Shown here: in pieces, positions 51,063 to 59,597 of the stretch
Numbering within the stretch: the stretch's first letter is position 1
Layout of the letters: each line of letters opens with the position of its first letter
Assembly (NCBI RefSeq): GCF_013186535.1
Contig: NZ_JABMCZ010000004.1
Location: 186,001 to 250,000 of the forward strand
Source: Nocardia terpenica
GTDB taxonomy: Bacteria > Actinomycetota > Actinomycetes > Mycobacteriales > Mycobacteriaceae
Direction: 5' to 3'
Length of the DNA stretch: 64,000 nucleotides
Notes under the pieces: model-generated
What the model saw: the letters and a program-made list of their open reading frames with translations, nothing else
The model's database searches: none
What the model was told of the DNA's origin: nothing
Translations under genes and position numbers: made by a program

Positions 51063-51926
51063 GTGAACGAGACCACAGCCAATGGCCGACCACTGGCCGA
51101 GCGGGTGGCGACGCGGCTGCTGTATCCGACCTCGCGGCCGCGGGAAAGGGCGCTGCGCGAGGCGGTTTCCGGCCGGGTGGTGCTGGTGACGGGGGCCTCG
51201 CACGGCATCGGCAAGGCCACCGTGCGCAAACTCGGCGTCGCCGGGGCGGTGGTGGCGCTGGTGGCGCGCTCGCTGGAGGACCTGGAGGCGGTGGCGGAGG
51301 AGATCCGCGCCGAGGGCGGGACCGCGCACGTCTACCGCGCCGACCTCACCGATATGGACGCCACCGACCGGCTGGGCCGCGACCTGCTCGACGCGCACGG
51401 GCACGTGGATGTGGTGATCAACAACGCGGGCAGGTCGATTCGGCGCGCGCTCGACGAATCCTACGACCGCTTCCACGATTTCACCCGCACCATCGACGTG
51501 AACTACCTCGGCCCCGTCCGCCTGCTGCTGACCCTGCTACCCGCCATGCGCGAACGCCGCGCGGGCCACATCGTCAACATCTCCACCTGGGGCCTGCGCA
51601 TGCCGCCCACGCCGCGCTGGTCGGCCTACACCGCCTCGAAGGCGGCCTTCGACACATGGTTACGCACCGTGGCCACCGAAATCGCCGCCGACAACGTGAC
51701 GACGACCTCGGTATACATGCCCCTGGTCCACACCCGCATGAGCGCCCCCACCAACTTCGGGAGCATGCCCGGCCTGACGGCCGACGAGGCAGCCGACGTC
51801 GTATGCCACGCGGTGGTCGCCAAACCCTTGGAAATCGCCCCCTGGTGGAGCGCCCCACTCCAGGCCTGGACCGAACTCACCCGAGGCCCGGCCCACCGCT
51901 TCATGTCCCGCGGCTTCCGCCGCTGA
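51063..51926 (+). CDS. Short-chain dehydrogenase/reductase
   Basis: A 287-residue SDR with an N-terminal extension of about 35 residues. TGASHGIG is the cofactor loop, NNAGRSI the structural motif, NISTWG the serine and YTASK the catalytic Tyr-Lys. The end (PAHRFMSRGFRR) is basic. The order SDR with an adjacent divergent TetR recalls lipid-metabolism SDRs of mycobacteria, but no substrate can be named. GTG 51063 has weak ribosome-site support. Confidence 0.85.
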   Translation: MNETTANGRPLAERVATRLLYPTSRPRERALREAVSGRVVLVTGASHGIGKATVRKLGVAGAVVALVARSLEDLEAVAEEIRAEGGTAHVYRADLTDMDATDRLGRDLLDAHGHVDVVINNAGRSIRRALDESYDRFHDFTRTIDVNYLGPVRLLLTLLPAMRERRAGHIVNISTWGLRMPPTPRWSAYTASKAAFDTWLRTVATEIAADNVTTTSVYMPLVHTRMSAPTNFGSMPGLTADEAADVVCHAVVAKPLEIAPWWSAPLQAWTELTRGPAHRFMSRGFRR

Positions 51927-51963
51927 ACCACCTTTCCGTCATTCGGGCACCGGTCGTGCAAAT

Positions 51964-52941
51964 TCACGGAATCAGGACGACTTTGCCTGTTGTGGAGCGG
52001 GTTTCGAGGGCGTGGTGGGCGGTGGCGGCTTCGGGTAGGGGGAAGCGGTGGATTGCGGGGCGGAGGTGGCCGGTGATCCATTGGTTCAGGGCGTGGGTTT
52101 CGAGGTTGCGGATGCCTCCGGCGCGGTCGAGCATCTTGGGGCCGAGGACCTCCTCGGAGGTGATGCGGCGGTCGCGCAGGTAGTCCTCGTCCAAAGTGAG
52201 TGGTGCACCGGCGGACCAGCCGTAGACCAGCCGCTGGCCGTTCTCTGCGAGCAGATCCGTTGCGGTCCGGGCCGTTTCGCCGCCGACGCTGTCGAACAGC
52301 AGGGCGGCGGGGCGGTCGCCGAAGCGGGCGCGGGCGCGGTCGGGCCAGTCGGGGCGCAGGTAGTCCAGGGCGAGTTCGGCGCCGTTGGCGGCGACCATCT
52401 CCGTTTTCGCGGGACCGCCCGCGAGGCCGATCACCGTGAGCCCGGCATTGTTCAGGTATTGCACCAGCAGGGTGCCGATACCACCGGCCGCGGCCGTCAC
52501 GATGGCCACCGCCCCGGGCTCGAGCGTGGCGAATTGCAGGATGCCCAGCGTGGTTCGGCCGGTGCCGATCATGGCCACCGCCTCGGCCGGGTCGAGATCG
52601 GCCGAGATCTCGTGCAGCCGTTCGACTTCGGTCACCACGAGCTCCGCGTACCCGCCGGGCGCCGCGCCCAGATGCGCGACAACCGGTGTGCCGAGCCAGG
52701 TCTCGTCCACCTCCGGTCCCACTCGATCGACGGTTCCGGCGACCTCCCGCCCCGGCACGGTGGGCAACTCCGGCCGCGGATACGGCCCCGGCTTTCCTTC
52801 CCGCAGCGCGGTGTCCACCAGATGCACTCCGGCCGCCGCCACCTTGATCCGCACCCGGCCGGGACCCGGCACCGGATCGTCGAGGCTCTCGTAGCGCAGG
52901 TTTCCGGCCGGTCCGAACTCGTGCAGACGAATCGCATACAT
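51964..52941 (-). CDS. Quinone-oxidoreductase-type MDR protein
   Basis: A 325-residue zinc-independent medium-chain reductase. VAAAGVHLVDTALREG replaces zinc-binding residues of alcohol dehydrogenases; AAAGGIGTLLVQYLNNAG is the NADPH-binding loop. It reduces quinones or enals with NADPH. ATG 52941 follows GGTGGGT; a GTG three codons upstream is an alternative. It is the last gene of the block inserted between ureC and ureF. Confidence 0.88.
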   Translation of the reverse strand: MYAIRLHEFGPAGNLRYESLDDPVPGPGRVRIKVAAAGVHLVDTALREGKPGPYPRPELPTVPGREVAGTVDRVGPEVDETWLGTPVVAHLGAAPGGYAELVVTEVERLHEISADLDPAEAVAMIGTGRTTLGILQFATLEPGAVAIVTAAAGGIGTLLVQYLNNAGLTVIGLAGGPAKTEMVAANGAELALDYLRPDWPDRARARFGDRPAALLFDSVGGETARTATDLLAENGQRLVYGWSAGAPLTLDEDYLRDRRITSEEVLGPKMLDRAGGIRNLETHALNQWITGHLRPAIHRFPLPEAATAHHALETRSTTGKVVLIP

Positions 52942-53071
52942 GCGACCCACCGTGCAATCTCAATATAAGTTCAGGTCAAGCGAGTGTGACCGGGGCGACG
53001 ACGCGACCACCTGCGGGGCCAGCGGGAGGCTGCGCCTAGGATCGAACCGTGCAAGCCCCGGAAGTGCGCCG

Positions 53072-53701
53072 ATGAGCCTGGCGATCTTGATGACGCTGGC
53101 CGACTCGCGGCTGCCGATCGGGGGACACGTGCACTCCGGCGGCGTCGAGGAGGCGATCGCGTCCGGGCTGGTGCGGGATGCGGCGAGCGTGGAGTCGTAT
53201 CTGCGGCGGCGCATCCGGACCTCCGGGCTGGTGGCGGCGTCGCTGGCCGCGGCGGTGTGCGGCGGCGAGCTGGACCCGGTGCGCGCCGAGGCGGAGGCCG
53301 ACGCGCGCACCCCGGCGCCCGCGGCCCGCACCGCGTCCCGGGCGCAGGGGAGGGGCCTGCTGCGATTGGCCAAACAGGTGTGGCCGCAACGGGATTGGTC
53401 GCTCGGCGCGCGGCCGCACCTGTCCACCGTCTTCGGCGTGGTCGGCACGGTCGCGCAGGCGACGCCGGAACAGATCGCCGCAATCGTGGTCTATACCACC
53501 ATGACCGGGGCCGCGACCGCCGCCCAGCGCCTGCTGGCCCTGGACCCCGCCACGGTCGCCGCCGGTACCGTCCGGCTCACCGAGCTGTGCGACCGGACCG
53601 CCGCCGAGGCCGTGAAAGGTCTTGCGGCACTCTCGGATCCGCTGCAAGACGTGCTCGCCCAGCGGCACGTCGAGCGGGATATGCCGCTGTTCGCATCGTA
53701 G
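53072..53701 (+). CDS. ureF: Urease accessory protein UreF
   Basis: A 209-residue protein. SLAILMTLADSRLPIGGHVHSGGVEEAI matches the UreF N-terminus, and SDPLQDVLAQRHVERDMPLFAS the C-terminal tail that contacts UreG. With UreG and UreD it forms the complex that delivers nickel and CO2 to apo-urease. ATG 53072 is used. The gene follows the inserted block, 130 bases beyond the quinone reductase promoter end. Confidence 0.93.
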   Translation: MSLAILMTLADSRLPIGGHVHSGGVEEAIASGLVRDAASVESYLRRRIRTSGLVAASLAAAVCGGELDPVRAEAEADARTPAPAARTASRAQGRGLLRLAKQVWPQRDWSLGARPHLSTVFGVVGTVAQATPEQIAAIVVYTTMTGAATAAQRLLALDPATVAAGTVRLTELCDRTAAEAVKGLAALSDPLQDVLAQRHVERDMPLFAS

Positions 53702-53717
53702 GAAAGGACATTCGCCC

Positions 53718-54419
53718 ATGCCCCCACATCTCATCGACGGCGAGCCGCACGATCACGCGCACGACCGCCCCAAGCGCGAGCGCACCCCGGGCGAGCCGCT
53801 GCGGATCGGCATCGGCGGCCCGGTCGGTTCGGGTAAGACCGCCCTGGTGGCCGCGCTGTGCCGGCAACTGCGTGACGAATTGTCGCTGGCGGTGCTGACC
53901 AACGACATCTACACCACCGAGGACGCCGACTTCCTGCGGCGGCACGCGGTGCTGCCGGACGAGCGGATCAGCGCCGTGCAGACCGGCGGCTGCCCGCACA
54001 CCGCGATCCGCGACGACATCACCGCCAACCTGGACGCCATCGACGACCTGCTCGAGACGAATCCGCCGCTGGATCTGATCCTGGTCGAATCCGGCGGTGA
54101 CAATCTGACCGCGACCTTCTCCTCCGGCCTGATCGACGTGCAGATCTTCGTCGTCGATGTGGCCGGCGGCGACAAGGTGCCGCGCAAGGGCGGCCCGGGC
54201 GTGACCTTCTCGGACCTGCTGGTCATCAACAAGACCGACCTGGCCCCCATGGTCGGCGCGGATCTGGCCGTGATGGACCGTGATTCGACCGCCGTCCGCG
54301 AGGGCCGCCCGTTCGTGTTCACCTCGCTGACCGACGATCCGGCCGCCACCCCGGTGCTCACCTGGGTGCGCGAGCAGCTCCGCCTGGTCGCCGACCACGA
54401 CGCCGCCGTTGCGCACTGA
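53718..54419 (+). CDS. ureG: Urease accessory GTPase UreG
   Basis: A 233-residue GTPase. GIGGPVGSGKTAL is the P loop, TNDIYTTEDADFL switch I, and QTGGCPHTAIRDD carries the Cys-Pro-His nickel site. The N-terminal 20 residues are histidine- and acid-rich (HLIDGEPHDHAHD), a metal-holding tail that may make up for the lack of UreE. Starts 16 bases after ureF and overlaps ureD by 11. Confidence 0.97.
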   Translation: MPPHLIDGEPHDHAHDRPKRERTPGEPLRIGIGGPVGSGKTALVAALCRQLRDELSLAVLTNDIYTTEDADFLRRHAVLPDERISAVQTGGCPHTAIRDDITANLDAIDDLLETNPPLDLILVESGGDNLTATFSSGLIDVQIFVVDVAGGDKVPRKGGPGVTFSDLLVINKTDLAPMVGADLAVMDRDSTAVREGRPFVFTSLTDDPAATPVLTWVREQLRLVADHDAAVAH

Positions 54420-55059
54420 GCTGCGCATCCACGCGAAAGCCGGTGCGCTGCCGGACATCCACGCCACCGGTGGACTGTCCGCGCGGCGCACCGGCCGCTC
54501 GACCGTGCACCTGATCGGCACGGCCGCAACCCCTCTCGGCGGCGACGAGCTCGACATCACCATCCTCGTCGACCCCGGCGCCCACCTCACGGTCCGCTCG
54601 GTCGCCGCCACCATCGCCCTCCCCGGCCGCCGCACCCGAAAATCCCACGCGCACTGGCATTTCGAGATCGCGGGCGCCCTCGACTTCGACCCCGAACCCA
54701 CCGTCATCGCGGGCGGCGCCCACCACGAATCCCGAACCACCGTCCACCTCACCGAATCCGCCCACCTCCGCCTCCGCGAGCGCGTCCAAATCGGCCGCAC
54801 CGGCGAAGAATCCGGCTACTGGCGCGGCGACCTCACCGCCGACCTACCCACCCACCCCCTCCTCCGCCACCGCCTGGACCTCGGCCCGCACACCCCCACC
54901 GACGACCCCCTCTCGGCCCCCCGCGCCCTCGAAAGCGAACTGCGCTACCCGGACAACCGCCCACCCGAAACAATCGGCCTGGACTCGGCCCGACTTCCCC
55001 TGGCAGCGGGGGGAAGCTTGTTCACCCGGACGGGACGGCTGCTCGGTGCCTCGGTGTGA
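54409..55059 (+). CDS. ureD: Urease accessory protein UreD (short)
   Basis: A 216-residue scaffold for UreF-UreG, short as in mycobacteria. It has TPLGGDELDITILVDPGAHLTVRSVAAT and RERVQIGRTGEESGYWRGDL, conserved UreD blocks. The start is the rare TTG at 54409 inside ureG, fixed by the family's LRTELRIHAKAG-like N-terminus. The high cytosine content of third positions in the latter half is stronger than in neighbours. Confidence 0.9.
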   Translation: MRTELRIHAKAGALPDIHATGGLSARRTGRSTVHLIGTAATPLGGDELDITILVDPGAHLTVRSVAATIALPGRRTRKSHAHWHFEIAGALDFDPEPTVIAGGAHHESRTTVHLTESAHLRLRERVQIGRTGEESGYWRGDLTADLPTHPLLRHRLDLGPHTPTDDPLSAPRALESELRYPDNRPPETIGLDSARLPLAAGGSLFTRTGRLLGASV

Positions 55060-55094
55060 GCTGAACTGTCGGTGCGTGCACTTATGATTGCGGC

Positions 55095-55748
55095 ATGTCC
55101 GTGCCTGGTGTCGAGCGGCCCGATCTTCCCGAGCGTATGACCTGGGAAGAGTTGGAGCGTTTGCCCGAGGAGATCGCTGAGCAGATCGAGCTGTGGGACG
55201 GTCGGGTGGTGTGGGTGCGTCGCGGACCCAGTGAACATCAGACCTTCTCGAACCGCCTGTGGGCTTCGCTCGAGCGCTGGGCGCGAAAAGTGATGTCCGA
55301 TGATCCGGAGCAGTGCTGGCGCGTCACCACGGAGACCAACATCTTCATGGGGAAGACTGGGAAATCGGACTTCCTGACACCGGACTTCCTCGTACATCGG
55401 TGCCTGGGATCGGCCTATCAGGACCTGCGAGCAACCGACGTGCTGCTGGTCGGCGAGGTGCTGTCGCCGAGTAACACACCACCCGACATCGAGGCGAAGA
55501 AGGCTCGTTACGCGGGTGCAGGCATTCCCTGGTATTGGGAGGTTGTGCTGGAGCGCGAGGTCAGTGCCGTCGCGGTGGTTCGGGCATACGGTCTGGACAC
55601 CGGGCATGCGCATCTGCCCGACGGTGTTCACCCGCTGCGCTCCGCGAACTACATCGTCGTCGGGGAATGGACCCGCGAGAATCCCGACGGTATCGAGATC
55701 GACTTCCCCTTCCCGGTCCGCATTCCCTGGTCGGAGCTGGAGTACTGA
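55095..55748 (+). CDS. Uma2-family (DUF820) endonuclease-like protein
   Basis: A 217-residue PD-(D/E)XK-type protein. MTWEELERLPEE and ELWDGRVVWV are at the N-terminus, PDFLVHRC supplies the Asp, and EVLSPSNTPPDIEAKKARYAGAGIPWYWEV supplies Glu-x-Leu-Ser and the downstream Lys. Stand-alone members are abundant in actinobacteria and cyanobacteria, often without known targets. Its GC content is lower than that of neighbours, hinting at recent arrival. Confidence 0.85.
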   Translation: MSVPGVERPDLPERMTWEELERLPEEIAEQIELWDGRVVWVRRGPSEHQTFSNRLWASLERWARKVMSDDPEQCWRVTTETNIFMGKTGKSDFLTPDFLVHRCLGSAYQDLRATDVLLVGEVLSPSNTPPDIEAKKARYAGAGIPWYWEVVLEREVSAVAVVRAYGLDTGHAHLPDGVHPLRSANYIVVGEWTRENPDGIEIDFPFPVRIPWSELEY

Positions 55749-55776
55749 ACCCGTTGCGGCGGTTGCCCTTTCGCCG

Positions 55777-56058
55777 TCAGGCTCGGTGGCGGAGGCGGGT
55801 GGTGAGGGTGTCTATGCCCCACCAGGTGAGGCGGCCCGCGAGGGTCATGTAGAGGACGAATGCCAGGTAGACGAGGATGTGGCTGTATTCGTCGGCCCAG
55901 TGGGGGATCTTGCCGAGGGTGGCGAAGGCGGCGATCAGGAGGGCTAAGCCGGCCAGGACGGCTAAGGGGGCGAGGGGCTCGAGGTCGTGGTCAGGGGCGT
56001 CGGCGAGGGCGGGCCGGGGCGTGGTCTCGCGGGTGGAGCCGGGAGTGACGGCGCTCAT
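55777..56058 (-). CDS. Small two-TM membrane protein
   Basis: A 93-residue protein with an N-terminal acidic region and two hydrophobic spans (about 27-48 and 59-77). No family motif recognised. It lies alone between the Uma2 gene (convergent) and a secreted-protein gene upstream on the same strand. Supported by a good start and typical third-position GC only. Confidence 0.55.
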   Translation of the reverse strand: MSAVTPGSTRETTPRPALADAPDHDLEPLAPLAVLAGLALLIAAFATLGKIPHWADEYSHILVYLAFVLYMTLAGRLTWWGIDTLTTRLRHRA

Positions 56059-56277
56059 GACCGAATCGCTTTCCTCTAGGGTGCCGGTGACCGTCGAGCC
56101 ACCAGTTAACTGTCAGCTACTTATGGACAGCGTGGCATAGCGTGTTTCGATACAGAACTGTATTGAGAGGTAGATCACAGCGGAAGGTTGCGCTCGGAGC
56201 CGGGCGTGGGTGCGCGTACGGGGCGAGAAGCGGACGTCGTCGGCCGATTCCCGCCCCGGACGAGCCGGTCGGCGTCG

Positions 56278-57057
56278 TCAGTCGCCGACCACGCGCGGGG
56301 GCGCGTTGAAAGAGCTGACCGCACCGACCACGGCACCGGCGGCGGCACCGGCGGCCGCGGCCGGAGCGGTGATGACGCCCGCGCCGATACTGGCGCCCAG
56401 CACGGGCCCGGCAACGACTCCGACCGGCATGAAAGGTAAACCGATCACCAGCCCGAGCGCGCCTCCGACCAGGCCGGAGGTGAGCGCCAGCGGTGCGGCC
56501 ATCGCCGCACCGGCGACCGCTCCCTGGGCGGCGGTGCCGACGGTCTGCCCGGCGATGCGGTCGGAACGGCTGCGCTCCATGCCGATCGAATCGAGGAACG
56601 TGGCGAGGTTCGCCTCGGTTTGCGCCGAGTTGTCGTTGATCTCGATGGCCTGCTCGCGGTCCATCCACTGCGGCGCGTCGACCTGCACGTCGCCGAAGCG
56701 GAACTTGCCCGGCGGCGGCGCGATCGGCGGTACGGCGGGCACCGGGGCGGGCGGATGCAGCACACCGACCGGGGCGAGGTAGCTGCGGTCCGGCATGGAT
56801 CGTGCGGACTGCAGCGAGCTGAGCGTGTTGCCCGGGATGTGCAGGCCCTCGTAGGGCCGGGCGTTGGGCGTGTCGCCCGCGGGCCACTGCGGCTTGGGCG
56901 CCTGATCTTGCTGGGCGGCCTGGCTCTGCTCGGCCGGGGCGGCGTTGGCGACCCCGGAGCCGACGATCGCCAGCACCAATGGCACCGCACCGGCGGCGAC
57001 GGCATTGCTGACTCTGAGACGATGCGGGTTGGGCGCTCTGTGTTTGCCTGCGGCCAT
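56278..57057 (-). CDS. Exported protein with glycine/alanine-rich membrane tail
   Basis: A 259-residue protein. A signal peptide ends near ANA (about 40). A Pro/Gln-rich segment follows, then a soluble stretch with FRFGDVQVDAPQWMDREQAIEIND; the last 90 residues are Gly/Ala/Val-rich with likely membrane helices (GAVAGAAMAAPLALTSGLVGG). AAAGGT precedes ATG 57057. Similar proteins are common in Nocardia, of unknown function. Confidence 0.65.
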   Translation of the reverse strand: MAAGKHRAPNPHRLRVSNAVAAGAVPLVLAIVGSGVANAAPAEQSQAAQQDQAPKPQWPAGDTPNARPYEGLHIPGNTLSSLQSARSMPDRSYLAPVGVLHPPAPVPAVPPIAPPPGKFRFGDVQVDAPQWMDREQAIEINDNSAQTEANLATFLDSIGMERSRSDRIAGQTVGTAAQGAVAGAAMAAPLALTSGLVGGALGLVIGLPFMPVGVVAGPVLGASIGAGVITAPAAAAGAAAGAVVGAVSSFNAPPRVVGD

Positions 57058-57200
57058 AACGACCTTTCTTCAGGAGGATCCGACGCTCGACATTCGGACC
57101 CGGAGCGCGACCGGATGGGTACGGATTTCGACACGCCGAAGCCATTGCCGTAGCGAGTGATTAGCTGCGATTCGGACGAACCGCCAAGCGTGCCAACGAA

Positions 57201-57232
57201 AGAGCCGGGATCTCGAATGAGATCCCGGCTCT
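57201..57232. terminator. Strong hairpin downstream of ndh
   Basis: AGAGCCGGGATCTC (57201-57214) pairs perfectly with GAGATCCCGGCTCT (57219-57232) over a four-base loop. It lies 70 bases after the ndh stop on the minus strand, ahead of the exported-protein gene, and separates the two units. Confidence 0.85.
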
Positions 57233-57302
57233 CGCTTCGGTGTCGATCACTCTTCGGTTGCTACAGCGAAATATTCGTCGGTGTACCAACCGAGGGGACG
57301 GG

Positions 57303-58733
57303 TCAGCCCGCCCGGCGATCCGAGGGCTGCTTCGCGCTCGCCGCGGGCTTCTCGCCGAGCTCGGCCTGCACCTCCCGGCCGTCCTCCTCGTTGCCGTACA
57401 TCGCCTCCAGCGCCAGGCGCGCGAACACCCACTGCTCGGTGGCCGCCATCTGCCCGCGGTTGCGGCCGCCGAGGAAGGTGACGAGCCACTGGAACACGGT
57501 GACGATGCGGCTGCGGTAGCCGATCAGGTAGTACAGATGCAGCACCAGCCAGATGAGCCAGGCGAGGAACCCGCCGAACTCCAGCTTGCCGATCTGGCAC
57601 ACCGCGGAGAACCGCGAGACCGTCGCCATGCTGCCCTTGTTGAAGTAGTGGAAGGGCTTGCGCTGCTCGGGAGTCTGCTTACCGGCGAGCTCGGCCTTGA
57701 TCTGCTTGGCGGCGTAGGTCGCGCCCTGGATCGCGCCCTGCGCCTGACCCGGCACGCCCGGCACCGCCATCAGATCGCCGACCACGAACACGTTCGGGTG
57801 GCCCTTGATGGTGAGGTCCGGCTCGACGATCACCCGCCCGGCGCGGTCGACCTCGGTGCCCTCGGACCGCTCGGCCAGCATCCTGCCCAGCTCGCTGGCC
57901 TGCACGCCCGCCGACCACACCTTGCACGCCGCCTCGATGCGCCGCGTGCTGCCGTCCTTGTCCTTGACGGTGACCCCGCGCGCGTCGACATCGGTGACCA
58001 TGGCGTCGAGCTGGATCTCCACGCCCATCTTCTCCAGCCGCCGCTGGGCGATGCCGCCGAGCTTGGGCCCCATCGGCTTGAGCACCGCGTCCGCGCCCTC
58101 GAGCAGGATGACCCGGGCGTCGCGCGGGTCGATATTGCGGAAGGTGCCCTCCAGGGTGTGGTCGGCGAGTTCGGCGATCTGCCCGGCCAATTCGACGCCG
58201 GTGGGTCCGGCCCCGACCACGACGAACGTCATGAACCGGTCGCGCATCTCCTGGGTCTTGGCCAGCTCGGCCTCCTCGAACGAACCGAGGATGCGGGCGC
58301 GCAGCTCGAGGGCGTCGTCGATGGTCTTCATGCCCGGCGCGTAGGTGGAGAAGTGATCGTTGCCGAAATACGACTGCTGCGTACCGGTCGCGACGATGAG
58401 GCTGTCGAAGGAGGTGACGGTGTCGTCGTTGAGCAGGTGCGAGGTGACCGTCCGGTTGACCAGATCGATATCGCGCACCTCGCCGAGAATTACCTGAGTG
58501 TTGCGGTGCTTGCGCAACACCAGCCGGGTGGCGGGCGCGATCTCGCCGGTGGACAGGATGCCGGTGGCCACCTGATACAGCAGCGGCTGGAACAGGTGGG
58601 TGGAGGTCTTGGAGATCAATACGACGTCTACGTCGGCATTCTTCAGATGCTTACAGGCGAACAGCCCCCCGAAGCCGGATCCGATCACCACCACTCGATG
58701 GCGTCGGGTCGCGACGGTCGTCTCGATGCTCAT
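57303..58733 (-). CDS. ndh: Type II NADH dehydrogenase
   Basis: A 476-residue single-subunit flavoprotein. VVIGSGFGGLFACKHL is the FAD loop, VVVGAGPTGVELAGQIAELA the NADH loop, and a C-terminal amphipathic and hydrophobic region (LAWLIWLVLHLYYLIGY) binds the membrane. It passes electrons from NADH to menaquinone without proton pumping. Orthologue of Rv1854c, which also follows urease in M. tuberculosis. GAGGAGC precedes ATG 58733. Confidence 0.95.
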   Translation of the reverse strand: MSIETTVATRRHRVVVIGSGFGGLFACKHLKNADVDVVLISKTSTHLFQPLLYQVATGILSTGEIAPATRLVLRKHRNTQVILGEVRDIDLVNRTVTSHLLNDDTVTSFDSLIVATGTQQSYFGNDHFSTYAPGMKTIDDALELRARILGSFEEAELAKTQEMRDRFMTFVVVGAGPTGVELAGQIAELADHTLEGTFRNIDPRDARVILLEGADAVLKPMGPKLGGIAQRRLEKMGVEIQLDAMVTDVDARGVTVKDKDGSTRRIEAACKVWSAGVQASELGRMLAERSEGTEVDRAGRVIVEPDLTIKGHPNVFVVGDLMAVPGVPGQAQGAIQGATYAAKQIKAELAGKQTPEQRKPFHYFNKGSMATVSRFSAVCQIGKLEFGGFLAWLIWLVLHLYYLIGYRSRIVTVFQWLVTFLGGRNRGQMAATEQWVFARLALEAMYGNEEDGREVQAELGEKPAASAKQPSDRRAG

Positions 58734-58804
58734 CGGTAGCTCCTCATGCGGACGTTCGATCTACAACATGCATAACGGTAGTCGGTGACCATCGCCTCAC
58801 GTCG

Positions 58805-58870
58805 TCCCGGCATACCCTCCCGTCATCCCGGCATGCCCCTTAAGTCATCCCGGCATGCTTTTGGCCGGGA
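58805..58870. repeat. Palindromic element, copy C (two extra half units)
   Basis: Full core at 58848-58870 with arms TCCCGGC and GCCGGGA and loop ATGCTTTTG. Half units beginning TCCCGGC lie at 58805 and 58826, 21 and 22 bases apart, each preceded by GTC. The part from 58840 lies inside the TetR gene on the minus strand and encodes its C-terminal end. Confidence 0.9.
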
Positions 58871-59553
58871 CCTCTTCCGTGCGCCGCCGAAGCAACCTCC
58901 GGAGTTATAGGACCGACCAGACGGTCTCCACCGATGCTTTCGACGGTCGGCCAGAGGAAGGCGGCCAGCTGGTCCACGAACTCGGTGCGGGAGCGGCCCG
59001 GGTCCTGGGCCCACGCCTCCGCCGACATCAGGATCGCGCCGACGGTCGCGGTCGCCCAGATCCGGGCCAGGCCCGGATCTGCGTCCAGTCTGCGCAGGAG
59101 TAGATCGAAAACCGCGGTGGCCCAATCGGAGACGCGGGTGAAGAACGGCCGGTGCTCGGCCTCCCCGCTCTCCAGCCGCTGCATCATCACGTGGTGCAGA
59201 TTCGGGTTCGCGTCGACGAAGTCGCACATCAGGGCCACGATCTCGCGCAGCAGCCGGCGCGCGGGCAGCGGCTGGGCGAGCACGGTGTCGGCGGCCGCGA
59301 TGATGACCTCCATGTGCCGCTCGGCGAGCGCGTCGATGAGCGCGGGCAGATCCGGGAACACCGCGTACACCGCGGTGCGGGCATAACCGGCCTCGGCCGC
59401 GACCTGCGCGATGGTGATGCGGGTGCCCAGCTCGGCGACCACGCGCTCGGCCGCGTCCAGGATTTCCGAGCGGCGACGGGCCGGATCGCGCGGTGGGCCC
59501 GGCGGGCGCCCGCGGCTGCGCGTCGATGATGTGTCCCTTGTCACAGCGCCCAC
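58840..59553 (-). CDS. TetR-family regulator (divergent from P450; tail from repeat)
   Basis: A 237-residue repressor. HTH: TIAQVAAEAGYARTAVYAVFPDLPALIDAL. The ligand domain ends near AFLWPTVESIGGDRLVGPITPEV; the last residues GPGQKHAGMT are encoded by palindromic repeat copy C, and the TAA stop lies in the spacer between half units. The gene is divergent from a CYP136-like P450, as Rv3058c is from Rv3059. GTG 59553 is the outermost start; a GTG at 59541 is possible. Confidence 0.85.
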   Translation of the reverse strand: MGAVTRDTSSTRSRGRPPGPPRDPARRRSEILDAAERVVAELGTRITIAQVAAEAGYARTAVYAVFPDLPALIDALAERHMEVIIAAADTVLAQPLPARRLLREIVALMCDFVDANPNLHHVMMQRLESGEAEHRPFFTRVSDWATAVFDLLLRRLDADPGLARIWATATVGAILMSAEAWAQDPGRSRTEFVDQLAAFLWPTVESIGGDRLVGPITPEVASAAHGRGPGQKHAGMT

Positions 59554-59562
59554 TCTACCTGT

Positions 59563-59581
59563 AAAGTACAGAGCGTACTTT
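59563..59581. promoter_or_regulatory. TetR operator in tetR/P450 promoter
   Basis: AAAGTAC (59563-59569) and GTACTTT (59575-59581) form a perfect inverted repeat with a five-base centre. It lies between divergent genes, 16 bases before the P450 start and 9 after the regulator start. Confidence 0.75.
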
Positions 59582-59597
59582 TAACGGGAGGCTTCCC

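Noticed and set aside
51935..51975. A possible sixth, decayed copy of the palindromic element
   Set aside because: GTCATTC and GGAATCA are present at roughly the right spacing, but arms do not pair and the loop is lost; too weak to list.
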